Shown piece by piece: positions 46,097 to 55,496 of a stretch of DNA of 64,000 nt. Position 1 is the first letter of the stretch, and the number at the start of each line of letters is the position of its first letter. The notes beneath the pieces are model-generated. The model was not told where the DNA came from. It worked only from the letters and a program-made list of their open reading frames with translations, and ran no database searches. The translations under genes were made by a program, and so were the position numbers. This DNA is from Gimesia benthica (lineage in GTDB: Bacteria > Planctomycetota > Planctomycetia > Planctomycetales > Planctomycetaceae): the NCBI RefSeq assembly GCF_009720525.1, contig NZ_CP043930.1:4124501-4188500 (forward strand), written 5' to 3'.

Positions 46097-46885
46097 TTGG
46101 TTCCCATCGTGTTACAATTTTTACTTTTGCTGCTGACCCTGGTGAGCATCCGTAATTGGTTTCTCATTATTAAAGCGCAAAGTCTGACGCCGGTGTTCGA
46201 GTTGAATCCCGAGCGGACCACATCCGAGTTGTCGCCGCCTGTTCTGCTGGCGTTGCTCTGGATTTGCTATCAGGTGGTTGCATCGCTGAATCCACCACCG
46301 CCTGCGCCGCTGGAGCTGAACCAGATCATCCAGTCCTGTTTGATTTTACTCGCGCTGACAGGGATCCTGCTGCTGATTCTGACGATGGTCAGTTGGAAGT
46401 CGTTGGGGCAACTCGGATTTCGGCTGGATCAGATCCCTACGCAGCTGCGGGACGGTGCACTCGGGTTTCTGCTGGCCCCGCTGCCCGTGATTCTGCTGCT
46501 GGTGGCCACACATCCTTTCCGTTCGGAGGAAACACTGCACCCACTGTTACAGTTATTGCGGTCCGCTCCGGGTGTGGTCGCGATTGGCTGGGTTTTTCTA
46601 TCGGCGATCGTGGTGGCCCCCCTGTTTGAAGAACTCCTCTATCGTGTACTGTTACAAAGCTGGCTGGAGGGCTTTCTGACTCCGTTGCGGGCGATCATCG
46701 TCAGCTCACTGATTTTCAGCCTGGTGCATGGGTTTCCGGACTCGATCCCTCTGTTTCCGCTCGCGTTTCTGCTGGGGACGCTCTATTACTACCGGCGAAG
46801 CTACATAGCCAATGTGTTCATGCATGCGCTGTTTAATGCGATCAATTTCGCCCTTGCTCTGGCCGGTGACGAAATGCCAGGTTAA
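46097..46885 (+). CDS. CPBP family intramembrane metalloprotease
   Basis: AGGAG at 46085-46089 positions the start at TTG 46097, giving 262 residues with about seven hydrophobic segments. The CPBP (Abi, CaaX protease-like) motifs are Glu178-Glu179 and Arg183 in FEELLYR, FSLVHGF with His211, and FMHALFNA with His243 and Asn247. These are glutamate-type intramembrane proteases that process prenylated or membrane proteins; in bacteria some act in bacteriocin immunity or signalling. No bacteriocin is adjacent. It is followed by a DUF900 lipoprotein gene after 124 bases. Confidence 0.88.
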   Translation: MVPIVLQFLLLLLTLVSIRNWFLIIKAQSLTPVFELNPERTTSELSPPVLLALLWICYQVVASLNPPPPAPLELNQIIQSCLILLALTGILLLILTMVSWKSLGQLGFRLDQIPTQLRDGALGFLLAPLPVILLLVATHPFRSEETLHPLLQLLRSAPGVVAIGWVFLSAIVVAPLFEELLYRVLLQSWLEGFLTPLRAIIVSSLIFSLVHGFPDSIPLFPLAFLLGTLYYYRRSYIANVFMHALFNAINFALALAGDEMPG

Positions 46886-47009
46886 GGAGATTTGAGCCGA
46901 ATTGAGGGCAGTTATGTGGACAGGTGTTTTGGGGTTCACCTGATTGAGGAAATTCGCTAAGCTTCCCGCCTCTCTCTCAAACCTCCCTTCCCTTTCGGAG
47001 ATCTCCGAA

Positions 47010-48218
47010 ATGAAAACCCCACTACTCCGTTCCGGAGCTTGTTTCTGTCTATGCGCTTGTCTTTGTCTCTCCTGTGCGACCATGAAATCCAAAATGGATC
47101 TGGTTTACACAGGCAAAGTGACCGGTGCGCTCTCACAACAGCTGGTAGACTCGTATGCAGAGTCTCTCAAAGATCCGGTTGCGGCCCGGCAGACCGATGA
47201 ATACACCAACTGGAAAGTTCTGTATGCGACGAACCGGTCCCAGGAACGGAATCCCGAAGGAAAGATCGGCTACGCCAATGAATTTGACCGGAGTCTGCAG
47301 TATGGATCCAGTGAGGTGCAGATCTCACGTAAGAATCGCAGCGATCTGAAATCAAAAGTGATCCAGACCATCTGGCAGGGATCGCCGGCACCGGATGGAC
47401 AGGTTGAGATCAACAGTCTCTCCGCGGTTCCCGAGGTGAACTTCTTTGAGGAATTGAACACGCTGATTGCTAAGTCTCCTCAGAAAGATGTGCTGTTGTT
47501 CGTACACGGGTTTAATGTCAATTTCCCCAGCGCAGTGCAGCGGGCAGCACAAATTGCTAATGAACTGCCCTTTAATGGAGCAGTGGTCTGTTACAGCTGG
47601 CCTTCGCAGGGTGGCGTCGAGAAGTATCTGCTGGATGGTCAGGTTGCCCAGGCCAGTGTGGAGCCGATGGCACAGTTCCTGGAAACAATGGTGAAATCAG
47701 TCCCCCAGGGTACAAAAATCAATATTGTGGTGCACAGCATGGGGAACCGTGTTGTGATGCGGGCCATGAATCGCCTGCCCGATAATTTTGCGGAAACCAA
47801 GCCCTTCCAGAATGTAGTGCTGGCGGCACCCGATGTGGGCGTGAGCGAATTCCGGAAGCTGGCACCCGCGATCATTGAACAGTCTGGGCGTGTCACCCTC
47901 TATTCCGGGTCGGGGGATGTGGCGCTGGTGGCTTCAGAAGCAGTCAACCAGGAACGCAGGGCGGGTGACTCCCGCGAGCCTTTAATTATGGAAGGCGTCG
48001 AGACCATTGATGTGTCCGCGGTCGACACCAGTTTCATGAGCCATTCTTATTATGGCAGTAATCGGGCCGTCTTAAGCGATCTGTTTGCAGTGTTGAAGCA
48101 GAACAGTTCCGCAACCCAGCGCAAATGGCTGGTCTCTCGGGAATTTCAGGGGCACCAGTACTGGGCATTTGACAAAGAACCCCCGGAAATCAGAAAAGTC
48201 AGGTCCGCCAGTCTGTGA
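47010..48218 (+). CDS. DUF900-type alpha/beta hydrolase lipoprotein
   Basis: ATG 47010 (CGGAG upstream) gives 402 residues. The N-terminus is a lipoprotein signal (CFCLCACLCLSC, with several cysteines before the lipobox-like LSC). After about 40 residues comes the phrase WKVLYATNR, typical of this family, then LLFVHGFNVNF (oxyanion region), VVHSMGNRVV with the nucleophile serine, and AAPDVGVSEF with the acid. DUF900 proteins are putative esterases or lipases. It should face the periplasm from a membrane. An inverted repeat CGGAGATCTCCG overlaps the ribosome-binding region. Confidence 0.82.
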   Translation: MKTPLLRSGACFCLCACLCLSCATMKSKMDLVYTGKVTGALSQQLVDSYAESLKDPVAARQTDEYTNWKVLYATNRSQERNPEGKIGYANEFDRSLQYGSSEVQISRKNRSDLKSKVIQTIWQGSPAPDGQVEINSLSAVPEVNFFEELNTLIAKSPQKDVLLFVHGFNVNFPSAVQRAAQIANELPFNGAVVCYSWPSQGGVEKYLLDGQVAQASVEPMAQFLETMVKSVPQGTKINIVVHSMGNRVVMRAMNRLPDNFAETKPFQNVVLAAPDVGVSEFRKLAPAIIEQSGRVTLYSGSGDVALVASEAVNQERRAGDSREPLIMEGVETIDVSAVDTSFMSHSYYGSNRAVLSDLFAVLKQNSSATQRKWLVSREFQGHQYWAFDKEPPEIRKVRSASL

Positions 48219-48314
48219 CAGGGCCGGGTTCAGGTATAATCGGCAGTGTCAGCTTCATCACTATTTATGAAGCTCTCTACGACACACAAACTGCTGAGTG
48301 CCGGAGCCTGTATC

Positions 48315-49076
48315 ATGAAAGACAGCACGAGTCGCTTCTCTGATCGCGTTGAAAACTATGTTAAATACCGACCGAGTTACCCGGAAGCGGTTCTGGACTG
48401 CTTGAAGACACACTGCGGGCTGACGTCCGAATCTCTGATTGCCGACATCGGATCTGGCACCGGGATTTCCTCTCAACTTTTCCTGGAGCACCATAATACC
48501 GTTTATGGTGTTGAGCCGAATGCCGAGATGCGGTCGGCGGCGGAACGACTGCTCGGGGCTTATCAGAACTTTCACAGTATCAACGGAACGGCTGAAGAGA
48601 CCGGTCTGCCGACAGGAAAGTTTGATATTGTCGTCGCAGGCCAGGCCTTTCACTGGTTTGACCAGTCACGTGCCAGGCAGGAGTTCCAGCGGATTCTGAA
48701 GCCGGGAGGCTGGGGAGCTCTGATCTGGAATGAACGCAGAACTGATACAACGCCCTTTCTGCGGGCATATGAATCTTTGCTGCTCGAATACGCCACCGAT
48801 TACCAGGATGTGAATCACACCCGAATTACGGATGAAGATTTCGCCCTCTTTTTTGCTCCGGACTCATTCCGCAAATTTACATTTCAGAATGAACAGATCT
48901 TCGATCTGCCTGCGTTGACCGGGCGAGTGCTCTCGTCGTCTTACTGTCCCAATCATGGAGATGCCGGGTACGACGAAATGCTGCATCAGCTGAATGTAAT
49001 CTTCGAAGCTCATCAGACAGCGGGCAGGGTGCGGTTTGAATACGATACTAATGTGTATCTGGGGCAGTTTGCCTGA
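48315..49076 (+). CDS. Class I SAM-dependent methyltransferase
   Basis: From ATG 48315 the product has 253 residues. IADIGSGTGISS is the SAM-binding motif I, VYGVEPNAEM motif II, and FDIVVAGQAFHWFD with LKPGGWGALIW are motifs IV and V. The start FSDRVENYVKYRPSYP is typical of a group of UbiE-like methyltransferases of unknown substrate. Open frame upstream to 48246 has no match. It is 96 bases after the DUF900 gene on the same strand. Confidence 0.87.
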   Translation: MKDSTSRFSDRVENYVKYRPSYPEAVLDCLKTHCGLTSESLIADIGSGTGISSQLFLEHHNTVYGVEPNAEMRSAAERLLGAYQNFHSINGTAEETGLPTGKFDIVVAGQAFHWFDQSRARQEFQRILKPGGWGALIWNERRTDTTPFLRAYESLLLEYATDYQDVNHTRITDEDFALFFAPDSFRKFTFQNEQIFDLPALTGRVLSSSYCPNHGDAGYDEMLHQLNVIFEAHQTAGRVRFEYDTNVYLGQFA

Positions 49077-49123
49077 TCGGGAACATAAACGCCGATGGGA
49101 GTGTTGCGCGGCGCATAAAGAAA

Positions 49124-49266
49124 GCCCTTAAGAAGGCGGTGAATTGTGGACGGGATATCGTAGATTATACACTTCACAGAAACTGATGAGCTTGCTGGGT
49201 CAGAACTCGCAAATCAGGGGGACCTTCTGGATAATGTCCGTCCAGACCAGATTCCTTCTTAAGGGC
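49124..49266. repeat. 13-bp inverted repeat bounding a 143-bp segment
   Basis: GCCCTTAAGAAGG at 49124-49136 and its exact complement CCTTCTTAAGGGC at 49254-49266 bound a 143-base segment. This could be a small MITE-like element, an RNA with a long terminal stem, or chance. No target-site duplication was recognised. Confidence 0.45.
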
Positions 49267-49575
49267 CAGGCTGGGTTCAGAAAGCTGAAGGCAAAACCGG
49301 GTTCAGAAGAACCAGAAACTCCGTTTCACGGTTGCCGAACAACTTTCTGATAGTCTACTAATGCAGATGACATGCCAAAAGTGTGTTGCAATCGGGGAAA
49401 GTCGAAAATACCCTCAAGAAAGTGAGAAAACTGGAGTAAATTCTTGGATGACGCTTCATTTTTGTCTATTTTGAGTGGGATGAGTGATTGTAGAACCTCT
49501 ATTTTATCAGGTTTCGACACCCAGACTTGAAATATCGGCGCCGAAATGCTCTATTGTTGACAGCAGATTTCATTC

Positions 49576-49596
49576 AGCGCCGAACTTTTCGGCGCT
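49576..49596. promoter_or_regulatory. GC-rich hairpin/palindrome upstream of the sigma-54 activator
   Basis: AGCGCCGAA and TTCGGCGCT form a 9-bp stem with a CTT loop, 69 bases before the start codon at 49666. The half site GGCGCCGAA also occurs at 49537-49545. The repeated half site suggests a binding site; the missing T-run argues against a terminator. Confidence 0.4.
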
Positions 49597-49665
49597 ATAA
49601 ACTGGTTCGACACATGTATCGACATTGATGTCTAGCCGGCGCACCCTTGTTGGAAATCGCTCAAA

Positions 49666-52600
49666 ATGAAAAAGCATGGATTCAAAGAACGCGCGATTCT
49701 CTTCACCGGCGGCATTCTGGCTGTCGTATATAGTGTGATCGTATTAGGCTTCGTTACAACCAGCCCAGACCTGCGTCTGCGGGCGATGCTGGATAGCGTC
49801 CAGTCTGAGTCTGGAGAAGAGGGGCCTGACGGGATCGAAATCAAGGCGACTCCCAGCATCAAGAAGGAAGGGGCCTTTTCACCTCCGAAACCGGGTGACA
49901 TTCTCACGAAGATCGGCGAGTATCCGATTCGGACGTTCCTCGATTTCTCTCAGGTTCTCAGCAAGCTGCGCGACATGAAGCTCCCCCCCGGCGGCCATCT
50001 TCGTCCGCAGGCCGATCCCACGGAACATGATGTGCCCTACATGGTGGAAATGGAGGGGAACCGGTTTATCAATGTCGAGTTTTACAGCCGCACTGATAAC
50101 GCCGATGGTCCACCGACCTATACACTGAAGTCGGCGTGGGTTCAGATTCAGGCGATTCCCTCGGGTGATGTCGCGATCTCATTGCTCTGGTTTTCGTTGG
50201 AGCTGATCATTCTGGCAATCGGGGCTTTTGCGTACTGGATGCGGCCCTTCGACCGGACTACACGAATCTTCTTTGTGATGGGGATCATCACCCTCGTCGC
50301 CTTTATCGGTGGTTATAACTGGTGGATTATCGCCGGTGCCCTGGCGCTGAATATTCCGTTTGTCCTGGCGGCCGTTCTGGTACCTGCGATTACGCTCCAC
50401 TTCTTTATTACGTATCCAAGATCCATTCCCTGGTTGGCCCAATATCCCATTGGTCTGCTGCGTGCCATTTATTCCGTGCCCGTCGCGACCTGTACCCTGA
50501 TCCTGGCCTGTCTGATTTATCTACGTCTGACTTCACACATCAGCGATGGTTCCGTGGAACTGGCTAATCAGGATTATTCCCCGCTCGTGTTTCAGGTGGT
50601 TTCGGTCCTGCGCTGGGCTGTTTACAGTTATATCAGTGTGGCTGGTATCTATTATCTGATGACGCTAGGCGCGCTGCTCAATAATTACTTCAAGAGCCAG
50701 AATCCCTATGAGCGGAATCAGCTGAAGTGGATTGCCTGGGCAGGGTTGATCTCGATTATTCCCGTGGGGTACTCGCTTTATCTGGCGGAATTTAACCGGA
50801 CCCAGTTCGCCCTGGGGGGGGCTGGGATTCCGATGTTCCTGGCCAGTGTCTCCTTCATGGCTGCGTTTGTTGTGGGCATCATTCGCTACCGGTTGATGCT
50901 GATCGATCAGATCATCAGCCGCGGGATGTTGTTCTATGTCGTCAGTGCCGGTATCTCGATTCTGTATGCAACCGTGATTTCACTGGGATCGCTCTATGGT
51001 ACGCAGCTGAATCGCACGCCGAGTACCAATCAGGCGATCTCTGTCTTTCTGGTGATGCTGTTTGCAATCTCACTGTTGCTCTGGTCGCGTGACCGTGTGC
51101 AGCGGCTCATCGACCGGCGTTTCTTCCGCCAGAAATACCAGCTTGATAAAGCGCTGAAGCGTATGAATCGCGCCGTCGGTCGCCTGGGGGATCAGCGTTC
51201 GATCGCCGACCGCATGCTCACCTCCTGCCGCGAAGTGCTCCAGGTTAAAAGTGCAGCCATTTACCTGTTGAATCCAGAGCGAACGCAGTTTGATCTGTTG
51301 ACCGGATTTCACATTGAAAATTCACCATCGACGGTTCCCTGTAATCCGGAACTGCTGGAAGTTCTTGAAGGAGAGCTTGCCTTCCAGCGGGTGGCGACAG
51401 GCTTATTGAAAGAGGCATCCCCCGCTCAACAACTGCTGCGGCTGTTAGGATTCGACTTCATCTACAATCTCGAGTTGGATGGAGAGTTTGCCGGTTTCGT
51501 GGCACTGGGCCAGCGAACTGCCGGCAGTGCCTATTCTGCGGAGGACCTGACGTTCCTGAACGCCATGGGGCAGATCACCAGCATCGCCCTGCACAGTACC
51601 AAGATTCATCAGGACCTCAGGCGTCTCAATGAAGAGATGCGGATCAAGGTGGAAAAGATCGACGATCAACGGCGGCTGGTCTCTGTGTTGCAGTCCGAGT
51701 TAACCAGTTCGCAGGAAATTGCCGAGCGGAGTGAACCGCATGATGTGCAGCGGGGGTTAATCAAGGGGAACAGTCCGGCGATCCGGCAGGTGATGGAAAC
51801 CGTGCGTAAGGTCGCCAATTCGGAATCGACGGTTCTGATTCGCGGCGAGAGCGGAACCGGGAAAGAACTCCTCGCCCAAGCGGTTCACGAAAACAGTTCG
51901 CGTCACGAGAAGCCTCTGGTGCGGGTGAACTGTGCGGCGTTGTCGCCCAGTCTGCTGGAAAGTGAACTGTTCGGCCATGTGAAAGGCGCATTTACCGGCG
52001 CACATGAAGACCGAGTCGGCCGATTTGAAATGGCGAATGGGGGAACTCTGTTCCTCGATGAAATCGGAGATATTTCACTCGATACCCAGGTCAAGCTGCT
52101 GCGGGTTCTGCAGGAGCGTGCCTTCGAACGGGTGGGAGGATCAGAAACACTGCACGTGGATGTGCGGCTGATTACCGCGACGCACCAGAACCTCGAACAG
52201 CGAATTACCGAGGGACTGTTCCGCGAGGATTTGTACTATCGTCTGAATGTGATCAGCATTACTCTGCCTCCGCTTCGCGAACGGCGGGATGACATTTTCG
52301 AACTGGCATTCTACTTCCTGAAACGCACCGCTCATCGTCTGGGAAAACGCATTTCGCACATCGATCCCGATGCCATCGAGGCGCTGGAGCGTGCTGACTG
52401 GCCGGGTAATATCAGACAACTGGAGAACGTGATTGAGCGCGCGGTCGTGCTGGCTGAAGAAGAAGTCATCACTTTGAAAGATCTGCCCGCAGATCTTGTC
52501 AGTGGGAACAGGCGGATGCCGGTGCGGGTTCTCGAAACCAAACAGGTCCGGACTGAGCCATCGAGACGTATCCCGTTATCTGATGTGGAGGTGATCTCTT

Positions 52601-52761
52601 TCCCGGGCACAGAGAACCAGGCGGATCGTCAGCTTTCCGAGCCGGAACAACTCAAGCAGGCGCTGGCGGAATGTGATGGCAATAAAGCCCAGGCTGCCCG
52701 CATGCTGGGGATGCCTCGCAGCACGTATTACAGCAAGCTGAAAAAATACGGTATTGGCTGA
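49666..52761 (+). CDS. Membrane-anchored sigma-54 activator: PDZ-like, multi-TM, GAF, AAA+, Fis HTH
   Basis: This 1031-residue protein joins several domains. A TM at about 10-32 is followed by a periplasmic PDZ-like part (GDILTKIGEYPIRTF onward). About eight hydrophobic segments span roughly residues 165-475, a GAF-like domain lies at about 505-650, then the sigma-54 AAA+ domain with Walker A GESGTGKE (727-734), GAFTGA (774-779), GGTLFLDEIGD and FREDLYYRLN. A Fis-type HTH ends the chain (NKAQAARMLGMPRSTYYSKL). All ATPase motifs are intact, so it should activate sigma-54 promoters directly from the membrane, in response to an envelope signal and a GAF ligand. The combination of sensor membrane domain and activator in one chain is unusual. 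Its upstream gap is long and rich in inverted repeats. Confidence 0.9.
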   Translation: MKKHGFKERAILFTGGILAVVYSVIVLGFVTTSPDLRLRAMLDSVQSESGEEGPDGIEIKATPSIKKEGAFSPPKPGDILTKIGEYPIRTFLDFSQVLSKLRDMKLPPGGHLRPQADPTEHDVPYMVEMEGNRFINVEFYSRTDNADGPPTYTLKSAWVQIQAIPSGDVAISLLWFSLELIILAIGAFAYWMRPFDRTTRIFFVMGIITLVAFIGGYNWWIIAGALALNIPFVLAAVLVPAITLHFFITYPRSIPWLAQYPIGLLRAIYSVPVATCTLILACLIYLRLTSHISDGSVELANQDYSPLVFQVVSVLRWAVYSYISVAGIYYLMTLGALLNNYFKSQNPYERNQLKWIAWAGLISIIPVGYSLYLAEFNRTQFALGGAGIPMFLASVSFMAAFVVGIIRYRLMLIDQIISRGMLFYVVSAGISILYATVISLGSLYGTQLNRTPSTNQAISVFLVMLFAISLLLWSRDRVQRLIDRRFFRQKYQLDKALKRMNRAVGRLGDQRSIADRMLTSCREVLQVKSAAIYLLNPERTQFDLLTGFHIENSPSTVPCNPELLEVLEGELAFQRVATGLLKEASPAQQLLRLLGFDFIYNLELDGEFAGFVALGQRTAGSAYSAEDLTFLNAMGQITSIALHSTKIHQDLRRLNEEMRIKVEKIDDQRRLVSVLQSELTSSQEIAERSEPHDVQRGLIKGNSPAIRQVMETVRKVANSESTVLIRGESGTGKELLAQAVHENSSRHEKPLVRVNCAALSPSLLESELFGHVKGAFTGAHEDRVGRFEMANGGTLFLDEIGDISLDTQVKLLRVLQERAFERVGGSETLHVDVRLITATHQNLEQRITEGLFREDLYYRLNVISITLPPLRERRDDIFELAFYFLKRTAHRLGKRISHIDPDAIEALERADWPGNIRQLENVIERAVVLAEEEVITLKDLPADLVSGNRRMPVRVLETKQVRTEPSRRIPLSDVEVISFPGTENQADRQLSEPEQLKQALAECDGNKAQAARMLGMPRSTYYSKLKKYGIG

Positions 52762-52820
52762 TTTCGGCTCCGCCTGTATCACACTCTTCTCTCAAGCAAC
52801 AGTTGTTGTACTTTCACGCG

Positions 52821-53847
52821 TCAATGAAAGGTAGGGGCTTCCGCGAAGATCTCTTCGAAGATCATCTCCCGTTGAAAGGGGCCGTTTTGATAATCGATCT
52901 TTACCCCTTCTCGCTCATTAAACTGTCCGGAAGGGAAACAGTACATTACATCTTCGAGCATGAACTTTGCACAGGGTTCGTTGTCGCCCCGCTTCATCAG
53001 TGACAGTCCGATCTCGTCTTCCTCTTTAAAGACCAGAATGGCGCCGATGGCCAGCGCTGAGCAGGTGATCTCTGAGAATGTGGTGCGCTGTCGCCGAGAT
53101 TTTGATAGGTGGTGTTTCAATCAGCCAGTCGATCTCATCATCGCGGATCTCTCTATCGCCTCCCAGTGCAGGCTGAAACTCAGGGGGGCTGACCTCCGTC
53201 TGCCAGATTGTTTTCCAGATTTCCTCTTTGATTTGTCCCCGGATGCCAGGTCCCAGATACCCTATCATTTTCTTCGACCAGAACATGAGTGGCAGGGGGA
53301 GCGCGAGGCCGTTGTTGGGCGGGTCTTCCAGTAGAGGCAGCAGACGTGATGTCAGTCGCCCCTCTGGCAGAGACTCGCGGAAGAGCATGACCGAAGTCAG
53401 GTAAACTTCATGGCCATCGGTGACCTGGTAGGGAACCGGGTAGGAAAAACTGTCCTTCCGCTCGTCGGTAATCCGGTTCGCCAGAGCATCCAGGGCGGCA
53501 TCACCCGTATGTGTTCCCTTTAATGCGAAGATGCGGTTGGAAATTTCCAGCAGGTGGTTCGGGTTGTCCCCAAAGTAGTCTTCCGGAGAGTAAATGTAGG
53601 AAGCACGCAGGTTATGCTGGCCCCGTTCAAAGATCATGGAATTTGCCTGGACCAGACTCCCCCAGACGGGTTTTCCTTGCTTGAGCAGATTTTCGTAGGC
53701 CTCTTTCGCAGTATCCGCCAGAAAGGATTCTGCGGTCTTGAACACGCGGGGGTCAGGCTTTTCAGCGACCATCATCCTGCTCAAACGCCACCAGTACAGC
53801 AGTCTGGCACTTTGTTTCAGAAATCTGGAAGGTTCAATTTCAAACAC
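52821..53847 (-). pseudogene. Gene of unknown function interrupted by a +1 frameshift
   Basis: A frame starting at 53847 encodes 256 normal-looking residues through ATAHH, then continues with a basic, unlikely tail to a stop at 53026. Reading +1 from TTC at 53078 gives a fluent continuation (FSEITCSALAIGAILVFKEEDE onward) to the stop at 52821, about 85 further residues. The joined product would be about 341 residues. The local sequence is GCGCACCACATTCTC, without a slippery run, so a true mutation or a sequencing error is likelier than programmed shifting. No family is recognised. The gene is convergent with the sigma-54 activator. Confidence 0.7.
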
Positions 53848-54157
53848 ACTCAGTTCTCCCGCTTCAATCTGGAGTGCGCTCCTGTTGGAATTAAATCAAC
53901 ATACCGTGCAACAGAATTATCATCAACAGTTCAGTGGTGTTTGTCTGGATTCCAGTTGCTGCCGAGATGGGCAAATTCATAACCAGTCAATTTTTTATGT
54001 ATTTGCATAACAGACAGTTCCGGAACCACAAAAAAAGAAACTTAAATAATCGGGAGCCGATTTTATCTGCTCTAGACAGCAGTTAAGATGAAGAGTTGAG
54101 TCTGATTGACAGCCTCATAAACGACTTTGTACTGACTCGCCCGGAGGAAACTCACCC
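53848..54157. other. Intergenic region
   Basis: About 310 bases between divergent genes. A clear CGGAGGAAA ribosome-binding site lies near 54141 for the GTG start at 54158. Nothing else stands out. Confidence 0.5.
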
Positions 54158-55462
54158 GTGACTTTTGCTGATTTAATCTCTCGTCGAAGCCTGCTGATCC
54201 TGCTGGCAACACTCCCTCTGTTTTCTCTTTCCGCACTGGAAGCTGGTGAGGATGATTCAAAACAGAAAACCATTTTCATGCGATCCGGCTGGCAGACGGT
54301 CAACATCGGGGACATTGGACATACGCCGGGAACTCTGCGTTACCTGGAAGAGTATCTACCTGACGTGAAAGTCAATCTTTGGTTGCATCGGACCACCGAT
54401 GAAGTCACCGCGATGCTCAAACAGCGGTTTCCCAAGGTGAATATCGTGCAGGGGAAAATGAATGCACGCGGTAAAGCCAATAATCCTGAGATGCAGAAAG
54501 CCTTCGATGAGAGCGACCTGTTTCTCTACAACTCCGGCATGCACTTCAACCAGTTCTGGCCACCGCCGATTTACATCATTGAAGCCTGCACTGCGACCAA
54601 TAAACCGCTGGTGTTGTATGGACAGTCATTCGATGGCTTTGCACCGGAAGATGAAGCGAAGATGAGCGAACTGCTTTCCCGGGCGGCTGCGATTTACACC
54701 CGTGACGTGGAATCGTTTTATTACCTGCGGAAGATCGGCGTGACGTCACCTTCCCTCGCCTTCGGTCCGGATGGCTGCTTTGGTATCGATGTTCGTGATG
54801 ACAAAAAAGCGAATGCCTGGCTCAATGCCCACGATTTGAAACCGAAAGAATTCATCACCATCACGCTTCGCAGTAATACACCTAAGCTGAAAGCGACAAA
54901 GGGGACCGTGATGAACCCGACCCAGCCGACGAAGGAAGACATCGCACAGAACGAACTCTGGACGAAAAAACTGCGGACGGTCATCACCGACTGGGTTCGC
55001 ACAACGAAGAAAAAAGTGCTGCTGGCACCTGAAGTGGATAAGGAAATCATCCATGCCCAGAAGATGATTCTCGATCAGCTTCCCGAAGATGTGAAGCCTT
55101 ACGTCGTCAACCGCGATCCGTTCTGGAACGTGGATGAAGCCGCTTCTGTGTATGCCCAGGCGATCGCCGTTGTCTCCATGGAGCCGCATTCCTGCATCAT
55201 CGCGTTGTCGATGGGAACGCCGGTCATGCATCTGGCGAGTGCCCGTCACGGTCTCAAACGCTGGATGTTCCGCGATATTGGACTGTCGGAATGGCTGTTC
55301 GATATCGACAATGAACCCGCTTCACAGATTACCCGGGCCCTGTTGAAAATTGATGCCAAGCCGGCGCTGTCCCAGTCCAAGGTGGACCGGGCCATGCACA
55401 CGGTGAATACACGATCGAAGGAAATGATGGGGGAGATCAAAGAGATCCTGGATCAGCAATAG
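54158..55462 (+). CDS. Exported polysaccharide pyruvyl transferase-like protein
   Basis: GTG 54158 follows CGGAGGAAA by about 8 bases. The 434-residue protein has an N-terminal signal with SRRSLLILLATLPLF, twin-arginine-like. The body resembles the polysaccharide pyruvyl transferase family: GWQTVNIGDIGHTPG (the family's G-x-x-N-x-G-D start), YNSGMHF, YGQSFDGF, ITLRSN and MEPHSCIIALSMGTPV. These enzymes attach pyruvate ketals to sugars of exopolysaccharides using phosphoenolpyruvate. Export of such an enzyme is unusual, so it may instead be a divergent relative. It converges on the SGNH gene. Confidence 0.78.
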   Translation: MTFADLISRRSLLILLATLPLFSLSALEAGEDDSKQKTIFMRSGWQTVNIGDIGHTPGTLRYLEEYLPDVKVNLWLHRTTDEVTAMLKQRFPKVNIVQGKMNARGKANNPEMQKAFDESDLFLYNSGMHFNQFWPPPIYIIEACTATNKPLVLYGQSFDGFAPEDEAKMSELLSRAAAIYTRDVESFYYLRKIGVTSPSLAFGPDGCFGIDVRDDKKANAWLNAHDLKPKEFITITLRSNTPKLKATKGTVMNPTQPTKEDIAQNELWTKKLRTVITDWVRTTKKKVLLAPEVDKEIIHAQKMILDQLPEDVKPYVVNRDPFWNVDEAASVYAQAIAVVSMEPHSCIIALSMGTPVMHLASARHGLKRWMFRDIGLSEWLFDIDNEPASQITRALLKIDAKPALSQSKVDRAMHTVNTRSKEMMGEIKEILDQQ

Positions 55463-55496
55463 GTCACCTGGATCCCTTTGGGCCCGGCTGGATTGC

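Larger units (their letters stand above)
49077..49665. other. Long intergenic region with inverted repeats
   Basis: A 589-base gap upstream of the sigma-54 activator gene. It holds a spaced 13-bp inverted repeat (49124-49266), a 10-bp palindrome TCGGCGCCGA (49535-49544) and a hairpin at 49576-49596. No coding frame with family features was found. Confidence 0.55.

Noticed and set aside
53060..53100. Programmed frameshift in the gene at 52821-53847
   Set aside because: No slippery heptamer, downstream stem or internal ribosome binding site is seen at the switch point.
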